Assembly: GCF_009183655.1 (NCBI RefSeq)
Contig: NZ_WEIO01000001.1
Location: forward strand, 496,001 to 560,000
Direction of reading: 5' to 3'
DNA from: Bacillus aerolatus
GTDB taxonomy: Bacteria > Bacillota > Bacilli > Bacillales > Domibacillaceae
DNA: 64,000 bases
This document shows, one piece after another, positions 24,611 to 33,740 of the stretch; within the stretch, counting starts at the first letter, position 1, and each line of letters begins with the position of its first letter. Position numbers and translations under genes: made by a program. The notes beneath the pieces were generated by a model. That model saw only the letters and a program-made list of their open reading frames with translations. It was not told the DNA's origin and did no database searches.

Positions 24611-25639
24611 ATGATTAAACCGTTTACACCCCAACTCGTATACTTTGAACCAAAAGCTTTGGATTATCCACTAGGGAAGGAGCTTAAAGAAAAATTTGAA
24701 AAGATGGATGTGGAAATTCGATATACGACATCCCATAATCAAGTAAGGAATCTTCCTGGTGAAAATGATTTTCAAAGGTATCGTATTGCAAAGTCTACAT
24801 TAGTAGTTGGAATAAGAAAAACCCTCAAATTTGATACATCAAAGCCTTCAGCTGAATATGCTATTCCTTTTGCAACAGGCTGTATGGGTCATTGTCATTA
24901 TTGTTATTTACAAACAACGATGGGAAACAAGCCATATATCCGTACATATGTGAATGTGGATGAAATTTTGGAAGCTGCTGATCAATATATGGAAGAACGT
25001 GTGCCCGAAATCACAAGATTTGAAGCATCTTGTACTTCTGACATTGTAGGAGTGGACCACCTGACACATACGTTAAAGCGGGCGATTGAACACTTTGGAA
25101 AATCGGAGCATGGCAAGTTGAGGTTTGTCACTAAATTTCATCACGTTGATCATTTACTCGATGCAAGGCATAACGGAAAAACAAGATTTCGATTCAGTGT
25201 AAACGCCGATTATGTTATTAAAAACTTTGAGCCAGGAACCTCTCCTTTAGCAAAGCGTATAGAGGCAGCAGGAAAAGTAGCAAGGGCTGGATATCCACTA
25301 GGGTTTATTGTGGCACCTATTTACCTTCATGAAGGGTGGCAGGATGGTTACTATCACATGTTTGAGCGTCTCGATGCAGAATTACCTGTTGAAGCAAGGA
25401 AAGATATAACATTTGAATTCATTCAACATCGTTTTACAAAGCCGGCCAAGAAAGTGATTGAAAAAAATTATCCTATGACCAAATTAGAATTAAATGAGTC
25501 AGAAAGAAGATATAAATGGGGTAAGTACGGAATAGGCAAATACATTTATCAAAAAGATGAAGAAGAGGATATAAAAGAACATCTTTATTCCTATATGGAG
25601 AAATTCTTTCCCAATGCAAAATTAGAGTATTTCACATAA
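24611..25639 (+). CDS. splB: Spore photoproduct lyase (radical SAM)
   Basis: A 342-residue radical SAM enzyme that repairs the thymine dimer 'spore photoproduct' during germination. It carries the distinctive CX3CX2C cluster motif GCMGHCHYCYLQ with Cys 91, 95 and 98, and Cys 141 (FEASCTSDIVGVDH), the residue known as hydrogen donor in B. subtilis SplB; the numbering is the same. Further landmarks are DYPLGKELKEKF and RFRFSVNADYVIKNFEPGTS. The length equals that of B. subtilis SplB. It follows splA with an AAAAGGGGATGATGGA RBS. Its presence shows that the organism forms UV-resistant spores. Confidence 0.95.
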   Translation: MIKPFTPQLVYFEPKALDYPLGKELKEKFEKMDVEIRYTTSHNQVRNLPGENDFQRYRIAKSTLVVGIRKTLKFDTSKPSAEYAIPFATGCMGHCHYCYLQTTMGNKPYIRTYVNVDEILEAADQYMEERVPEITRFEASCTSDIVGVDHLTHTLKRAIEHFGKSEHGKLRFVTKFHHVDHLLDARHNGKTRFRFSVNADYVIKNFEPGTSPLAKRIEAAGKVARAGYPLGFIVAPIYLHEGWQDGYYHMFERLDAELPVEARKDITFEFIQHRFTKPAKKVIEKNYPMTKLELNESERRYKWGKYGIGKYIYQKDEEEDIKEHLYSYMEKFFPNAKLEYFT

Positions 25640-25836
25640 AGCAAAATTCCATCTTTGGTTTTTATTGTTCGGGTTATAAATTTTACATCCAGTCTAATGA
25701 AGCAGTCTAGGCCTTTGTAAAGATAAGTTAATCGATCATCATCATTACTCAATTCTCATAGAAGAAAATACAAAGAACTGGAAGGTTTAATTTCAAGGAT
25801 AAGTGGCACAGTAACATAGAAAAGGAGTGAAAATCA

Positions 25837-26259
25837 ATGAGCCAGCAAGAGTTAAAAAAGCAAGTCGTGAAAATTATCTCTGATCATAGAAAGGGCGTCC
25901 TTTCAACCGTTGAAAATAACAAGCCTTATTCACGATATATGACGTTTTATAATGAGGACTTAACACTATTTACGCCAACGAAAATGGATACCGAGAAAAT
26001 AGATGAAATAGAAAAGAATCGATCCGTATCCGTCCTGTTGGGTTATGAAGAAAAAGGATTAAGCGATACGTATGTTGAAATTTCTGGAACATCAATAGTT
26101 AATGATTCGCAACATTTGAAGAAACAATTCTGGGATGAATCATTTAAAAAATGGTTCGACAGCCCTGAAGATCCGAACTATGTGTTTCTACAAATACAAC
26201 CTGAAACTATCCGTATCTTAAACAATAATGGTGAACCAGCCCAAGAACTTCATTTGTAA
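25837..26259 (+). CDS. General stress protein 26-like (YdaG type), FMN-binding split barrel
   Basis: AAAAGGAGTGAAAATCA precedes ATG 25837. The 140-residue protein has the pyridoxamine-phosphate-oxidase-like split barrel pattern: KGVLSTVENNKPYSRYMTFY near residue 20, LFTPTKMDTEKIDEIEKNRS, and SVLLGYEEKGLSDTYVEISG. This matches B. subtilis YdaG, a sigma-B-controlled stress protein. FMN binding is predicted from the family; function in the cell is not established. It is monocistronic. Confidence 0.85.
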   Translation: MSQQELKKQVVKIISDHRKGVLSTVENNKPYSRYMTFYNEDLTLFTPTKMDTEKIDEIEKNRSVSVLLGYEEKGLSDTYVEISGTSIVNDSQHLKKQFWDESFKKWFDSPEDPNYVFLQIQPETIRILNNNGEPAQELHL

Positions 26260-26713
26260 AGTAAATTGAGGGTAACTCAAAGTGATCTGACTCCCACACA
26301 AAATCTAGTATTAGAATGATTATCACCATTTTAATACTAGATATTCCATGGTTGGGAGGGGGGATTCTTTAATTTTGAGTTATCCTCTATTTTTTTATGT
26401 TCAATGCAGCTTATTTGATTTTTACTTTAATAATTTTGTCGGCTTTGTATGGGTAACGAGCATGATTGGTCTTCTATTTTTTATGTTAATCTGCGTACAT
26501 CTAATGAAATCTTTTTTGACTTCTATCCTATTTTTTTGTATGAATCTATCAAGTGATAGATTTTTTAAGATATTATCTATCAAGAAGGGACTATATATAA
26601 TGATAAACGATGAAAAACTAAGGATCAAAAATCGTTTGATAAGGTGAAATTAATAAAATAAGTGATGTTTCATCACTCAATATAAATAAATATGTGTAGA
26701 TAGGAGGTTAAAG
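26260..26713. other. Intergenic region upstream of the RND pump, with three inverted repeats
   Basis: Inverted repeats: ATCTAGTATTA/TAATACTAGAT (26303-26342), TGATAGAT/ATCTATCA (26553-26582) and AGTGATG-TTT-CATCACT (26661-26677). In B. subtilis a TetR gene (yerO) precedes the SwrC gene; no such gene is visible here. A hydrophobic open frame from TTG 26375 to 26647 has GGGAGGGGGG upstream (SYPLFFYVQCSLFDFYFNNF...), but its composition is that of T-rich noncoding DNA; I give it low weight. Confidence 0.4.
26661..26677. promoter_or_regulatory. Operator-like inverted repeat before the RND pump gene
   Basis: AGTGATG-TTT-CATCACT, 7-bp arms, ends 36 bp before the ATG at 26714, with TATAAAT just downstream. 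Position and size suit a repressor site. The repressor is unknown. Confidence 0.4.
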
Positions 26714-29700
26714 ATGAATTTTCTAACAAAATTTAGTCTTAGGAATGTCGTAGCTGTATTTATTATTTCATTCTTGTTAATTATGGGCGGAGTATACTCG
26801 TTCATACAGTTAAAGGTGGACCAGTTCCCAGATATTGAATTTCCCCAAATTTCAATTGAAGCGGTTTATCCTGGTGCTTCTCCATATGATGTCGATGAAC
26901 AGGTGATATCAAAACTTGAGGATCAGTTAAAATCAATTGATGGCGCGACCAAAGTCACCAGCTCCTCGTATGATAGCATTGGTATTATTAATGTGGAATT
27001 TCCTTTTGACACCGACCTTGATAAGGTGGAACAACAGGTTAATTCGGTCGTCGAGGAAGCGGGGATTCCAGAAGAAGCGGAAATTAAATTGAATCGATTA
27101 TCATTTGGGTCTTTTCCTATCTATAATATTTCATTGTTTAGTAAGAATGGAAACAGTATTGAAAGTATTCTCCAAGATGGTGTGATTCCTGAAATCAATA
27201 AAATTAGAGGCATCAACAATGTATCGGTTGCCGGACTCACGGATAATCTGGTTCAGATTACAATAGATAAAGAAAAAGCCACTCAAGCGGGATTGTCACT
27301 AAGCAGCATTAAAGATCAAATCAACGCCAAATACCTTTCATTCCCTGCAGGCGAATTGAATGTAGATGAGCAACAAATTCCGATTCGTGTGGAAGAGAGC
27401 CTGGAGTCTGTTTCTAAACTTGAAAATTTACTGTTAACTCCTGATACAAGAGGAGCTCCTTCAACAGGTCAAAACTCTAATGCTGGAAATGCGTCTCAAC
27501 CTTTTCAAAACAAAGGTGTCCGTTTAAAGGACGTTGCATCTGTTGAGGCAATTTCTGAAAAAAGCGAATTAGCCCGGTACAATGAAAAAGAATCCCTGTC
27601 TATGGCCATTACGAAAAAGCAGGATGCTAACACGATTGAAGTGGCCGATGAAGTGATGAACGTATTGAAAAAATATGAAAGCGAAATCGATTATGCGATT
27701 GGGATTGATTCGGCAAAGGATATTGAGAAATCCGTCTCCACTTTAGTGAAGGAAGGCCTTTTAGGTGCCTTGTTTGCATCCATCGCAGTTCTTGTCTTTT
27801 TAAGGAATACACGCGCGACGATTATTGCAGTTATATCGATTCCGTTCTCCATTTTAATCGCAGCCATCTTCCTCAATCAACTCGATATATCGCTTAACAT
27901 CATGACGCTAGGTGGGATGGCGGTTGCCGTAGGACGCGTCGTCGATGATAGTATCGTTGTAATTGAAAACATATTTAGACGAGTTCGAAAATCACAAGAA
28001 GGCATGACGGATAAGGTGATTATTGAATCGACCAAAGAAATATTGAGGGCCATTACGTCTTCAACCATTACCACGGTTGTCGTGTTCTTGCCTATTGGGT
28101 TTGTAGGAGGAATTACCGGGAAATTCTTCTTGCCATTCGCTTTAACAATTATCTTTTCTTTATTGGCTTCCCTGCTGGTTTCCATAACCATCGTGCCGAT
28201 CCTTGCCAAGTTTTCATTTAAGAAAGTGCCTCCTGACGAAAAAGAAGGGGCCCTCCAAAGGTGGTATGGGCGGATTATAGACAAATCGTTGAATCACAAG
28301 CTCATTGTTTTAATCATATCCGTCGTTATGCTCGCAGGGTCTTTCGCGGTCATTCCGACACTTGGCTTTACATTCATTCCTAATGAAGAATCTAAAACGC
28401 TTACGACGTCGATTGAACTCCCAGCGTCTGTTTCCTTAGATAAAACGAACGAGATATCGTTGGAAATTGAAAAAATGTTTGGTGAGCAGTCCGACATTAA
28501 AGAAGTAACAGCAGCGGTTGGAGCGAGAGACTTTGCGACGGGCCTTAGACTTGAAAACAAAGCGAGCTACTTCATTAACTTGAAGGAAGAGGCAAACGTT
28601 GAAAAATCTATTAAAACATTGGAACAAAAAATTGAGTCTATTGCTAAACAAGAGAAGGCTGATCTGAAAATTAGCGTTCAAGAATTATCAACGGGTGGAC
28701 CTCCGACCAATAATAACGTGGATGTCGATCTTTTCTCTAATGATTTGAACGCTCTTCAAAAGGCCTCTAAACAAGTAGAAGATTATATGAAAGCAAATAA
28801 TGACCTTAAATACGTAACAAACAATTTCAGCGAAAAACAAAAACAGTTTTTAGTTGATATTGACCCTGAGAAGTCGAGTGAATATGGCTTATCTGGGTTT
28901 CAAATTCTAGGCGCTGTAAGTGATCAGACAAAACCAATTAGCGTAGGGACACTGAAATTAGAAGACAAACAACGAGAGGTTCAATTGTCCTTCAATAAGG
29001 ATCTTGAATCGAAACAAGAATTAGAAGACGTACAGGTTTTTACACAAAAAGGGCCTGTTCAGCTCTCTGCAATAGCTGAAGTAAAAGAGGTCGATACATT
29101 TACGTCGATTCAAAAGTTAGATGGAAAAGTGTACGCACGCGTTTCTGGTCAAGTAAAAGGGGACGATATTCAAACTGTTTCATCACAGGTGAAGGCGGGT
29201 GTTCAAGCTCTCCATTTACCAGAAGAAGTTTCACTGACAAGTGGAGGAGGAAATGATGAGACCGTTGAGATTTTCCAATCATTAGGAATCGCCATTGTGG
29301 CAGCGATAGGACTCGTGTATCTTACAATGCTCGTTACGTTCGGCAAAGCCCGAATTCCATTTATCATTTTGTCATCACTGATTTTCGTTCCAGTTGGATC
29401 GCTCATTTCTTTGTACTTAATAAAAGAGCCGCTCTCGGTCAGCGTCATGATCGGATTCCTTATGTTAATAGGAATTGTGACCACGAATGCCATAGTACTT
29501 GTAGATCGCATCGGCCAAAATAGAAGCCGGGGTCTTATGATTCGGGAATCTCTTGTGGAAGCGGGAAAAACGAGACTACGCCCCATTTTAATGACGGCTT
29601 TTGCAACTATCGCCGCATTAATCCCCCTCGCTCTGACAACGTCATCTGGAACCTTAATTTCAAAAGGGTTAGCGGTTACTGTCATTGGAGGGTTAACCTC

Positions 29701-29797
29701 GTCTACCTTGTTGACATTAATTGTGGTTCCAGTTGTATATGAGCTGTTCTTTTATCGGCAGTATAAAAAGGAGCGGAAATTAGGAAACTCTAATTAG
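26714..29797 (+). CDS. swrC: RND efflux transporter, SwrC/YerP type
   Basis: AGGAGGTTAAAG precedes ATG 26714. The 1027-residue protein has the RND plan: helix 1 at the N-terminus (VVAVFIISFLLIMGGVYSF), a large loop with PQISIEAVYPGASPYDVDEQ, helices 2-6 with MTLGGMAVAVGRVVDDSIVV including the intramembrane Asp pair of proton relay, a second loop (about residues 540-840), and helices 8-12 ending VTVIGGLTSSTLLTLIVVP. B. subtilis SwrC exports surfactin and supports swarming; the shared N-terminus and Gram-positive length support this group. No membrane fusion protein is adjacent, usual for SwrC. The symbol is given by similarity, not proven orthology. Confidence 0.8.
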   Translation: MNFLTKFSLRNVVAVFIISFLLIMGGVYSFIQLKVDQFPDIEFPQISIEAVYPGASPYDVDEQVISKLEDQLKSIDGATKVTSSSYDSIGIINVEFPFDTDLDKVEQQVNSVVEEAGIPEEAEIKLNRLSFGSFPIYNISLFSKNGNSIESILQDGVIPEINKIRGINNVSVAGLTDNLVQITIDKEKATQAGLSLSSIKDQINAKYLSFPAGELNVDEQQIPIRVEESLESVSKLENLLLTPDTRGAPSTGQNSNAGNASQPFQNKGVRLKDVASVEAISEKSELARYNEKESLSMAITKKQDANTIEVADEVMNVLKKYESEIDYAIGIDSAKDIEKSVSTLVKEGLLGALFASIAVLVFLRNTRATIIAVISIPFSILIAAIFLNQLDISLNIMTLGGMAVAVGRVVDDSIVVIENIFRRVRKSQEGMTDKVIIESTKEILRAITSSTITTVVVFLPIGFVGGITGKFFLPFALTIIFSLLASLLVSITIVPILAKFSFKKVPPDEKEGALQRWYGRIIDKSLNHKLIVLIISVVMLAGSFAVIPTLGFTFIPNEESKTLTTSIELPASVSLDKTNEISLEIEKMFGEQSDIKEVTAAVGARDFATGLRLENKASYFINLKEEANVEKSIKTLEQKIESIAKQEKADLKISVQELSTGGPPTNNNVDVDLFSNDLNALQKASKQVEDYMKANNDLKYVTNNFSEKQKQFLVDIDPEKSSEYGLSGFQILGAVSDQTKPISVGTLKLEDKQREVQLSFNKDLESKQELEDVQVFTQKGPVQLSAIAEVKEVDTFTSIQKLDGKVYARVSGQVKGDDIQTVSSQVKAGVQALHLPEEVSLTSGGGNDETVEIFQSLGIAIVAAIGLVYLTMLVTFGKARIPFIILSSLIFVPVGSLISLYLIKEPLSVSVMIGFLMLIGIVTTNAIVLVDRIGQNRSRGLMIRESLVEAGKTRLRPILMTAFATIAALIPLALTTSSGTLISKGLAVTVIGGLTSSTLLTLIVVPVVYELFFYRQYKKERKLGNSN

Positions 29798-29807
29798 TAG
29801 ACACCTA

Positions 29808-29846
29808 TAAAGCAGAGGGCATCCTTTTATCACCTCTGCTTTTCTG
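29808..29846 (+). terminator. Rho-independent terminator
   Basis: AAAGCAGAGG / CCTCTGCTTT stem across a 14-nt loop, followed by TCTGG. Ends the RND gene. Confidence 0.7.
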
Positions 29847-30030
29847 GGGTACATCCATGATGGGCACATGACAACAACACTTTAAAATATCGTATCATAT
29901 TCAGAGGGAGTGTTTATAAAAGACTTAGTCGTGGCTGCCTAGAAGAGTAAATCATTTTTTTCTTTTATAGTGATCGATATAATGTTGCAGCCGAAAAACC
30001 TGTCATTTGATGTAGGCTTTTTTCTGTCCT

Positions 30031-30510
30031 AAAAGAGGGAGACTTTTGAAAAAGAAACCTGAATTCGGAAAATATTCTTATGAATATGGATTCGATAATC
30101 ACGGCAGGCTGATAAGGGTAAAACGCGTAAATGAGTTTACTACACCAATTAGTCATTTTGATGAGGAATATTTAATTTACGACAAAGACATTATTTATTC
30201 ACTAGAATTTTCAAACATCGGAGAGATAAATGTGGTATCAAAATGTACTTATGATAATGGAAATATTGTTAAGTATGAACGGAGTCTTGTTGGTTTTGAA
30301 GAGGACGCAAACCTTCATTTCGAGAAGTACCACTATAAAAATAATAGACTTTCAGAGTTAAGTGTTTTTCAAGTAACACCTTCAATTGAATTGTACGACG
30401 AGCAAAAATACACGGTAGAACTGAATGGAGAAGGGAAAATAGTAAAGTTGGTAGGAGGCAGTATAGAAAGTGGAATCTGGGAGAAAACTGTTTTCAATTT
30501 TAAAAAGTAA
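30031..30510 (+). pseudogene. Truncated second copy of the YD-like gene at 15296
   Basis: From CTAAAAGAGGGAGA (30032) the sequence tracks 15574-16054 at DNA level to the stop codon with scattered substitutions. The encoded KKPEFGKYSYEYGFDNHGRL and CTYDNGNIVKYERSLVGF match the first copy. The N-terminal helical part and the start are absent; the join at 30031 follows unrelated sequence. A TTG at 30046 is in frame but has only GGGAGACTT before it. The remaining frame is intact, so translation from that TTG cannot be excluded. Confidence 0.7.
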
Positions 30511-30560
30511 TTGCTAAATAGTACATTTTTCTTCACCTAACAGGTGGCTTTACTAAAAAC

Positions 30561-30607
30561 AAAATTCCGACCTATCTCTTTATTCCATAGATAAGTCAGG
30601 GTTTTTA
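30561..30607 (+). terminator. Rho-independent terminator, sibling of that at 49836
   Basis: CCGACCTATCT / AGATAAGTCAGG stem followed by GTTTTTAT. The arrangement of palindrome-like CTAACAGGTGGCTTTACT plus this hairpin is repeated with variation at 49796-49880. Confidence 0.6.
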
Positions 30608-30615
30608 TGGTGGAC

Positions 30616-30947
30616 CCTGGAATTGGATCTCATGCGTTACAAATATTAATCTTGCATGAATGGATTCAATTTTATTGCTGAAATAGGATATATTAAGTCC
30701 TCTTTATATATCGGTTCTATCTCCTAGTCGTTTAAGTAATTATTTCCGACAGGTTTCTTGTCCCTATAGTTTCGGACAGTCTCCGTTCCAAAACAATCAT
30801 CCGTTAAATTAAAAACCCCTGTAGAAATTTCTCTCTACAGGGAACTTCAAAGGGCAAGACCTAGAATCAAACCTAATATAAGCGTAAAAAGAATGACTCT
30901 AATTGAAAAGTCAGTCAGTCCATTCGAATAAATTATTAATCTGCCAA
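30616..30947. repeat. Decayed duplicate of the 35.5-37.4 kb segment, including a ~250-bp repeat
   Basis: Three pieces are joined in the same order as their sources. 30616-30655 matches 35517-35556 (inside the membrane protein gene). 30656-30691 matches 36373-36409 (inside the lipoprotein gene). 30692-30942 matches 37180-37429 along its whole length with few changes. On the minus strand the long piece carries a short hydrophobic frame (DFSIRVILFTLILGLILGLA) followed by a hairpin with T-tract (CCCTGTAG...CTACAGGGG). This indicates one duplicated block that later lost its genes. Confidence 0.75.
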
Positions 30948-30951
30948 GGGT

Positions 30952-31165
30952 TTATTTCTTTTTTATACTCGTTAATTCACTTATTGTTACGCCATTAGAA
31001 ACCGTTTTCAGAAAGCCAATATTTTGAGCATAGTAGCTCGTGTAGCCGTCACTTTATTTTACAGTAACTACATTCTTAAAAGTTCCGGCTGGAGTAGTTA
31101 AAGTTCCATTCATTGCTGTTATCTTATTTTTTACGTCCCAGTCTGACCACTCTTTCCCGGCAGAC
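30952..31165 (-). pseudogene. C-terminal remnant of an unknown protein gene with an in-frame stop
   Basis: The minus strand reads AGKEWSDWDVKNKITAMNGT, LTTPAGTFKNVVTVK, then TAA, and in the same frame SDGYTSYYAQNIGFLKTVSN and GVTISELTSIKKK before the final stop at 30952. The GTFKNVV-VK / GYTSYYA-NIG-LKT pattern suggests a secreted protein seen in several Bacillus species (recall only). It lacks a start and has a nonsense codon. Confidence 0.55.
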
Positions 31166-31285
31166 GAGCGGTGGGATTGGCGGAAACCACGAACTTATTA
31201 GAAAAAATTGGCCAGCTCGGCTGGGTGAAGCACCAAAAAATATGATTTCCGGCGTGCCAGAGCACAAGGGGGGGAGTAAATCAAA

Positions 31286-31540
31286 GTGGCTGTAAATATT
31301 ATGTTTAATCCGATATTTGCTTTAATGCTTTTTATGATAGGAATATGGATGAGAAGCACGATTGATCCGTTGTTTGGATTAATAACGATTTTAGGAGGTT
31401 TGTTATTAGGGTTTTCTAACTCCTTTAAAAACGGTGTAGTAATGAATAAAAAGTCAAAGTTTTTACTTTATGCAACTTTTGTTTTCTTGCTAAGTTTAAT
31501 GTCATTAGCTTACTTAACTATATCTATACTTTATCTTTAG
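31286..31540 (+). CDS. Small membrane protein, 84 aa
   Basis: A GTG at 31286 follows GGGGGGGAGTAAATCAAA. The product has three hydrophobic stretches (FNPIFALMLFMIGIWM, LFGLITILGGLLLGF, FLLYATFVFLLSLMSLAYLT). The strong RBS supports translation. No family is recognised. The 120 bp before it (31166-31285) is G+C-richer and may be a scrap of another gene (GGIGGNHELIRKNWPARLGE in one frame, not identified). Confidence 0.5.
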   Translation: MAVNIMFNPIFALMLFMIGIWMRSTIDPLFGLITILGGLLLGFSNSFKNGVVMNKKSKFLLYATFVFLLSLMSLAYLTISILYL

Positions 31541-31607
31541 TTCTTAAAGAAGATGGCGCGATTATTGAACAACACATATAGAAAATGATCAATATCGATT
31601 TCTATGT

Positions 31608-32276
31608 ATGAAACCTTTACATACATTAGAGATCCATCTAACGGATGAACAGAAAAAACAGACAAACATTCAGCTTCCATTTTCTTTTATGGTCCCTTAT
31701 TACGTGCCCCATATACTGCCGAAGAGGAAATGCTGGATACAAACAGACGTCAATATACCGTACAAATTAGACCCTCGTGATCTTGATTTTATACATGTTA
31801 ACGCGCATCCGTTCGTAACAAAAGTGAATGAAGTATTAACTGGCCAGCTTGGCTTTCAAAAAACAAATCGTGAAGAAGTCATTTATTACGCTGGATTTGG
31901 AGGTAAATGGATAACAAATAAAAAAGTATTAGACCATCCCTTATATCCAATGATTTCAAGGAGTTTCGTTCCAATGGCACAAGAAATCGAATATTTGCCT
32001 TCGCCAGAATTTAGAGAGAAATTTAAAGAAGTGGAACTCATCTTTGATATATATGAGGACCATACAGACCTATATGTTGAGCTGCAAGTTCCAGTCAGCA
32101 AAGAAGTAGGAGGATATTTCCAGCGTGCTGCAATTCTTGAAAGAAATCTCGATGAAACCATTCATAAAGTAAGTTTTACGAATGAGGAGTTATCGGACTC
32201 TACGATCATTGCAGAGCGGCTGTATGATTTGTTTAAGCATTCTCAACCACCTGAAGAATTACAACTAAAAATTTAA
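31608..32276 (+). CDS. Conserved hypothetical protein, 222 aa
   Basis: ATG 31608, with only a weak TATGTATGAAAC context and no good RBS. The soluble protein (KPLHTLEIHLTDEQKKQTNI, HILPKRKCWIQTDVNIPYKL, DYRD-like turn, EVELIFDIYEDHTDLYVELQ, then VGGYFQRAAILERNLDETIH) is evenly composed and undamaged. The second half, with DIYEDHTDLYVELQVPVS followed by an arginine-rich helix, looks like a beta-sandwich plus helix. No known family is assigned. Confidence 0.6.
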   Translation: MKPLHTLEIHLTDEQKKQTNIQLPFSFMVPYYVPHILPKRKCWIQTDVNIPYKLDPRDLDFIHVNAHPFVTKVNEVLTGQLGFQKTNREEVIYYAGFGGKWITNKKVLDHPLYPMISRSFVPMAQEIEYLPSPEFREKFKEVELIFDIYEDHTDLYVELQVPVSKEVGGYFQRAAILERNLDETIHKVSFTNEELSDSTIIAERLYDLFKHSQPPEELQLKI

Positions 32277-32320
32277 TCGTCCAACAGCTAACAAATTGTT
32301 TTCTGGCATTCAATTAAAAG

Positions 32321-32612
32321 GTCGGAGATATAATTAGATTTGAACAGATATTCACAAAAGAAGATGTTGAAATGTTTACAAAAGTATCCTGGGATGAGGG
32401 GAATCCCCATACTAATTCTGATGAACAGGGGAGACTTGTCACTCAAGGGTTGTTGACTGCTACATTACGGAGATACAATAATATGTGAAGTAACGATCGA
32501 GAAGTTTGAAAAACAAGATAATAATAGGATATCTATTTCGGCATCTTTCCTATGCACAAATCAGAATGAGACACAAGTATTGAGAGGAAGCTTTGCGGGA
32601 GTAATATTATAA
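32321..32612 (+). pseudogene. MaoC-like dehydratase gene with central deletion
   Basis: The first part reads RFEQIFTKEDVEMFTKVSWD then EGNPHTNSDEQGRLVTQGLL (hot-dog fold dehydratase: F---D---F---S-D-NP-H, with VTQGLL). After TATL (near 32465) the sequence continues in a different frame as GDTIICEVTIEKFEKQDNNR and ends LRGSFAGVIL at 32609. About 40 residues in the middle are missing. The expected catalytic D-NP-H motif is present, but the fold is broken. No start codon with RBS was found. Confidence 0.65.
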
Positions 32613-32623
32613 ACTTATATATT

Positions 32624-32684
32624 CTTCTTCAACTAACAGGTGCTTTTGTTAAAAATGAGGAGTTGCTACGGCATCTCCTTTTCA
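32624..32684 (+). terminator. Dispersed palindrome copy plus terminator hairpin
   Basis: CTTCTTCAACTAACAGGTGC then TTTTGTTAAAAA is a copy of the palindromic family; it is followed at 32658-32682 by GGAGTTGC/GCATCTCC and TTTTC. Same order (palindrome, then hairpin) as at 7528 and 49796. Confidence 0.5.
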
Positions 32685-32775
32685 TATTATGCTAATGAGA
32701 CAAGTTAATTAAACAAGGAATAATATAATAACTTTACTCTATTCGTGGCTTTCTAGTTGGGAGGAGGGAATTTCA

Positions 32776-33327
32776 ATGGAAAAAGAATTTCCTATAATTG
32801 AAACAAGAAGATTAATCTTGAGAGAAGTAACAACAGAGGATGCTAATGATATGTTTAATTATCTATCTGATAAAAATGTTGTGAAACCTATGGGGTTAGT
32901 ACCGTGCCAAAAAGTAAAAGACGTATGGGATGAAATCAGGTGGTATAAATCTATATACAAAGAAGGTACAGGAATTAGATGGGGAATTACACTAAAAGAT
33001 GCTGGTAAGGTTATAGGAAGTTGTGGTTTTCTTAATATGCTTACCAAACATTATCGAGCTGAAGTTGGATATGAATTAAGCAAAGGTTACTGGGGAAGAG
33101 GGATAGCTAGTGAAGCATTGGAAGCCGTTGTTAAGTATGGTTATCAACATTTTCAGTTAGAAAGAATTGAGGCTTTAATTGAACCTTCTAATCTCCCATC
33201 ACAAAAGCTAGTAGAAAAGCAAGGCTTTAGAAGAGAGGGGTTGCTAAGACATTATGAATTTACTTATGGTAAATTCGATGATTTATATATGTACTCAATC
33301 ATAAAAGAAGATTTCAATCTTATTTAA
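32776..33327 (+). CDS. GNAT N-acetyltransferase, RimJ/RimL-like
   Basis: GGGAGGAGGGAATTTCA precedes ATG 32776. The 183-residue protein opens with the family hallmark PIIETRRLILREVTTEDAND and has the acetyl-CoA binding motif GYELSKGYWGRGIASEALEA near residue 97 (pattern Q/R-x-x-G-x-G/A), plus LERIEALIEPSNLPSQKLVE and KQGFRREGLLR. The family acetylates N-termini of ribosomal proteins or small amines; the substrate cannot be told. It is monocistronic with its own terminator. Confidence 0.9.
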   Translation: MEKEFPIIETRRLILREVTTEDANDMFNYLSDKNVVKPMGLVPCQKVKDVWDEIRWYKSIYKEGTGIRWGITLKDAGKVIGSCGFLNMLTKHYRAEVGYELSKGYWGRGIASEALEAVVKYGYQHFQLERIEALIEPSNLPSQKLVEKQGFRREGLLRHYEFTYGKFDDLYMYSIIKEDFNLI

Positions 33328-33381
33328 AGTTTTGGTACCCCTTTAGGCTTATCCTTAGTTTATATAATGCGTAACATGATA

Positions 33382-33418
33382 AAAAGACGTTAGCAAATCA
33401 ATGCTCAACGTCTTTTAT
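33382..33418. terminator. Bidirectional terminator
   Basis: AAAAGACGTT / AACGTCTTTT stem across a 15-nt loop. Serves the acetyltransferase gene and possibly the minus-strand remnants to its right. Confidence 0.7.
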
Positions 33419-33473
33419 GTTTATTTCATTTTAAAGAGTAAGAACGGCGTTGTGCTTATTTGCCTATTAGTGA

Positions 33474-33575
33474 TTAAGATGCTAACTTCTGTTTTGAGCG
33501 CAGCTTGTTCTCTATCTGGAAAAAATTAGTCGCACGCCAACTGTCTTTCACTTTAAGAAAAGAAGCCTTTGAAAT
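33474..33575 (-). pseudogene. Short C-terminal gene fragment, unknown
   Basis: Minus strand open stretch AYISKASFLKVKDSWRATNF then FQIENKLRSKQKLAS and stop at 33474. No start codon. The basic, regular sequence looks like the end of a real protein, but it is too short to place. Confidence 0.3.
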
Positions 33576-33617
33576 GTAAGCTCATAATAATGAAGGGGGA
33601 CTCTGAATGATATAATC

Positions 33618-33740
33618 TTATCTGCTATGAATGAAGTCAATGCACCGGGCAATTTGTTCCACCCCTTGGCTGATGTGATTTTCGTTAACGTGAGAAATAC
33701 TTAGCCGAAGCATATCTCCCCTAATGTAAGGTTTAAAATT
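33618..33740 (-). pseudogene. C-terminal fragment of a PLP-dependent aminotransferase (MocR-like)
   Basis: The minus strand reads FKPYIRGDMLRLSISHVNEN then HISQGVEQIARCIDFIHSR and stop at 33618. The pattern LR-S-SHV-E--I--G---L is that of the final strand and helix of class I/II aminotransferases, including those fused to GntR regulators. Nothing upstream remains; the next gene's stop codon overlaps the cut. Confidence 0.55.

Noticed and set aside
26375-26647. TetR regulator (yerO equivalent) before the RND pump
   Set aside because: No helix-turn-helix sequence is present in any frame; the open frame here is merely hydrophobic.
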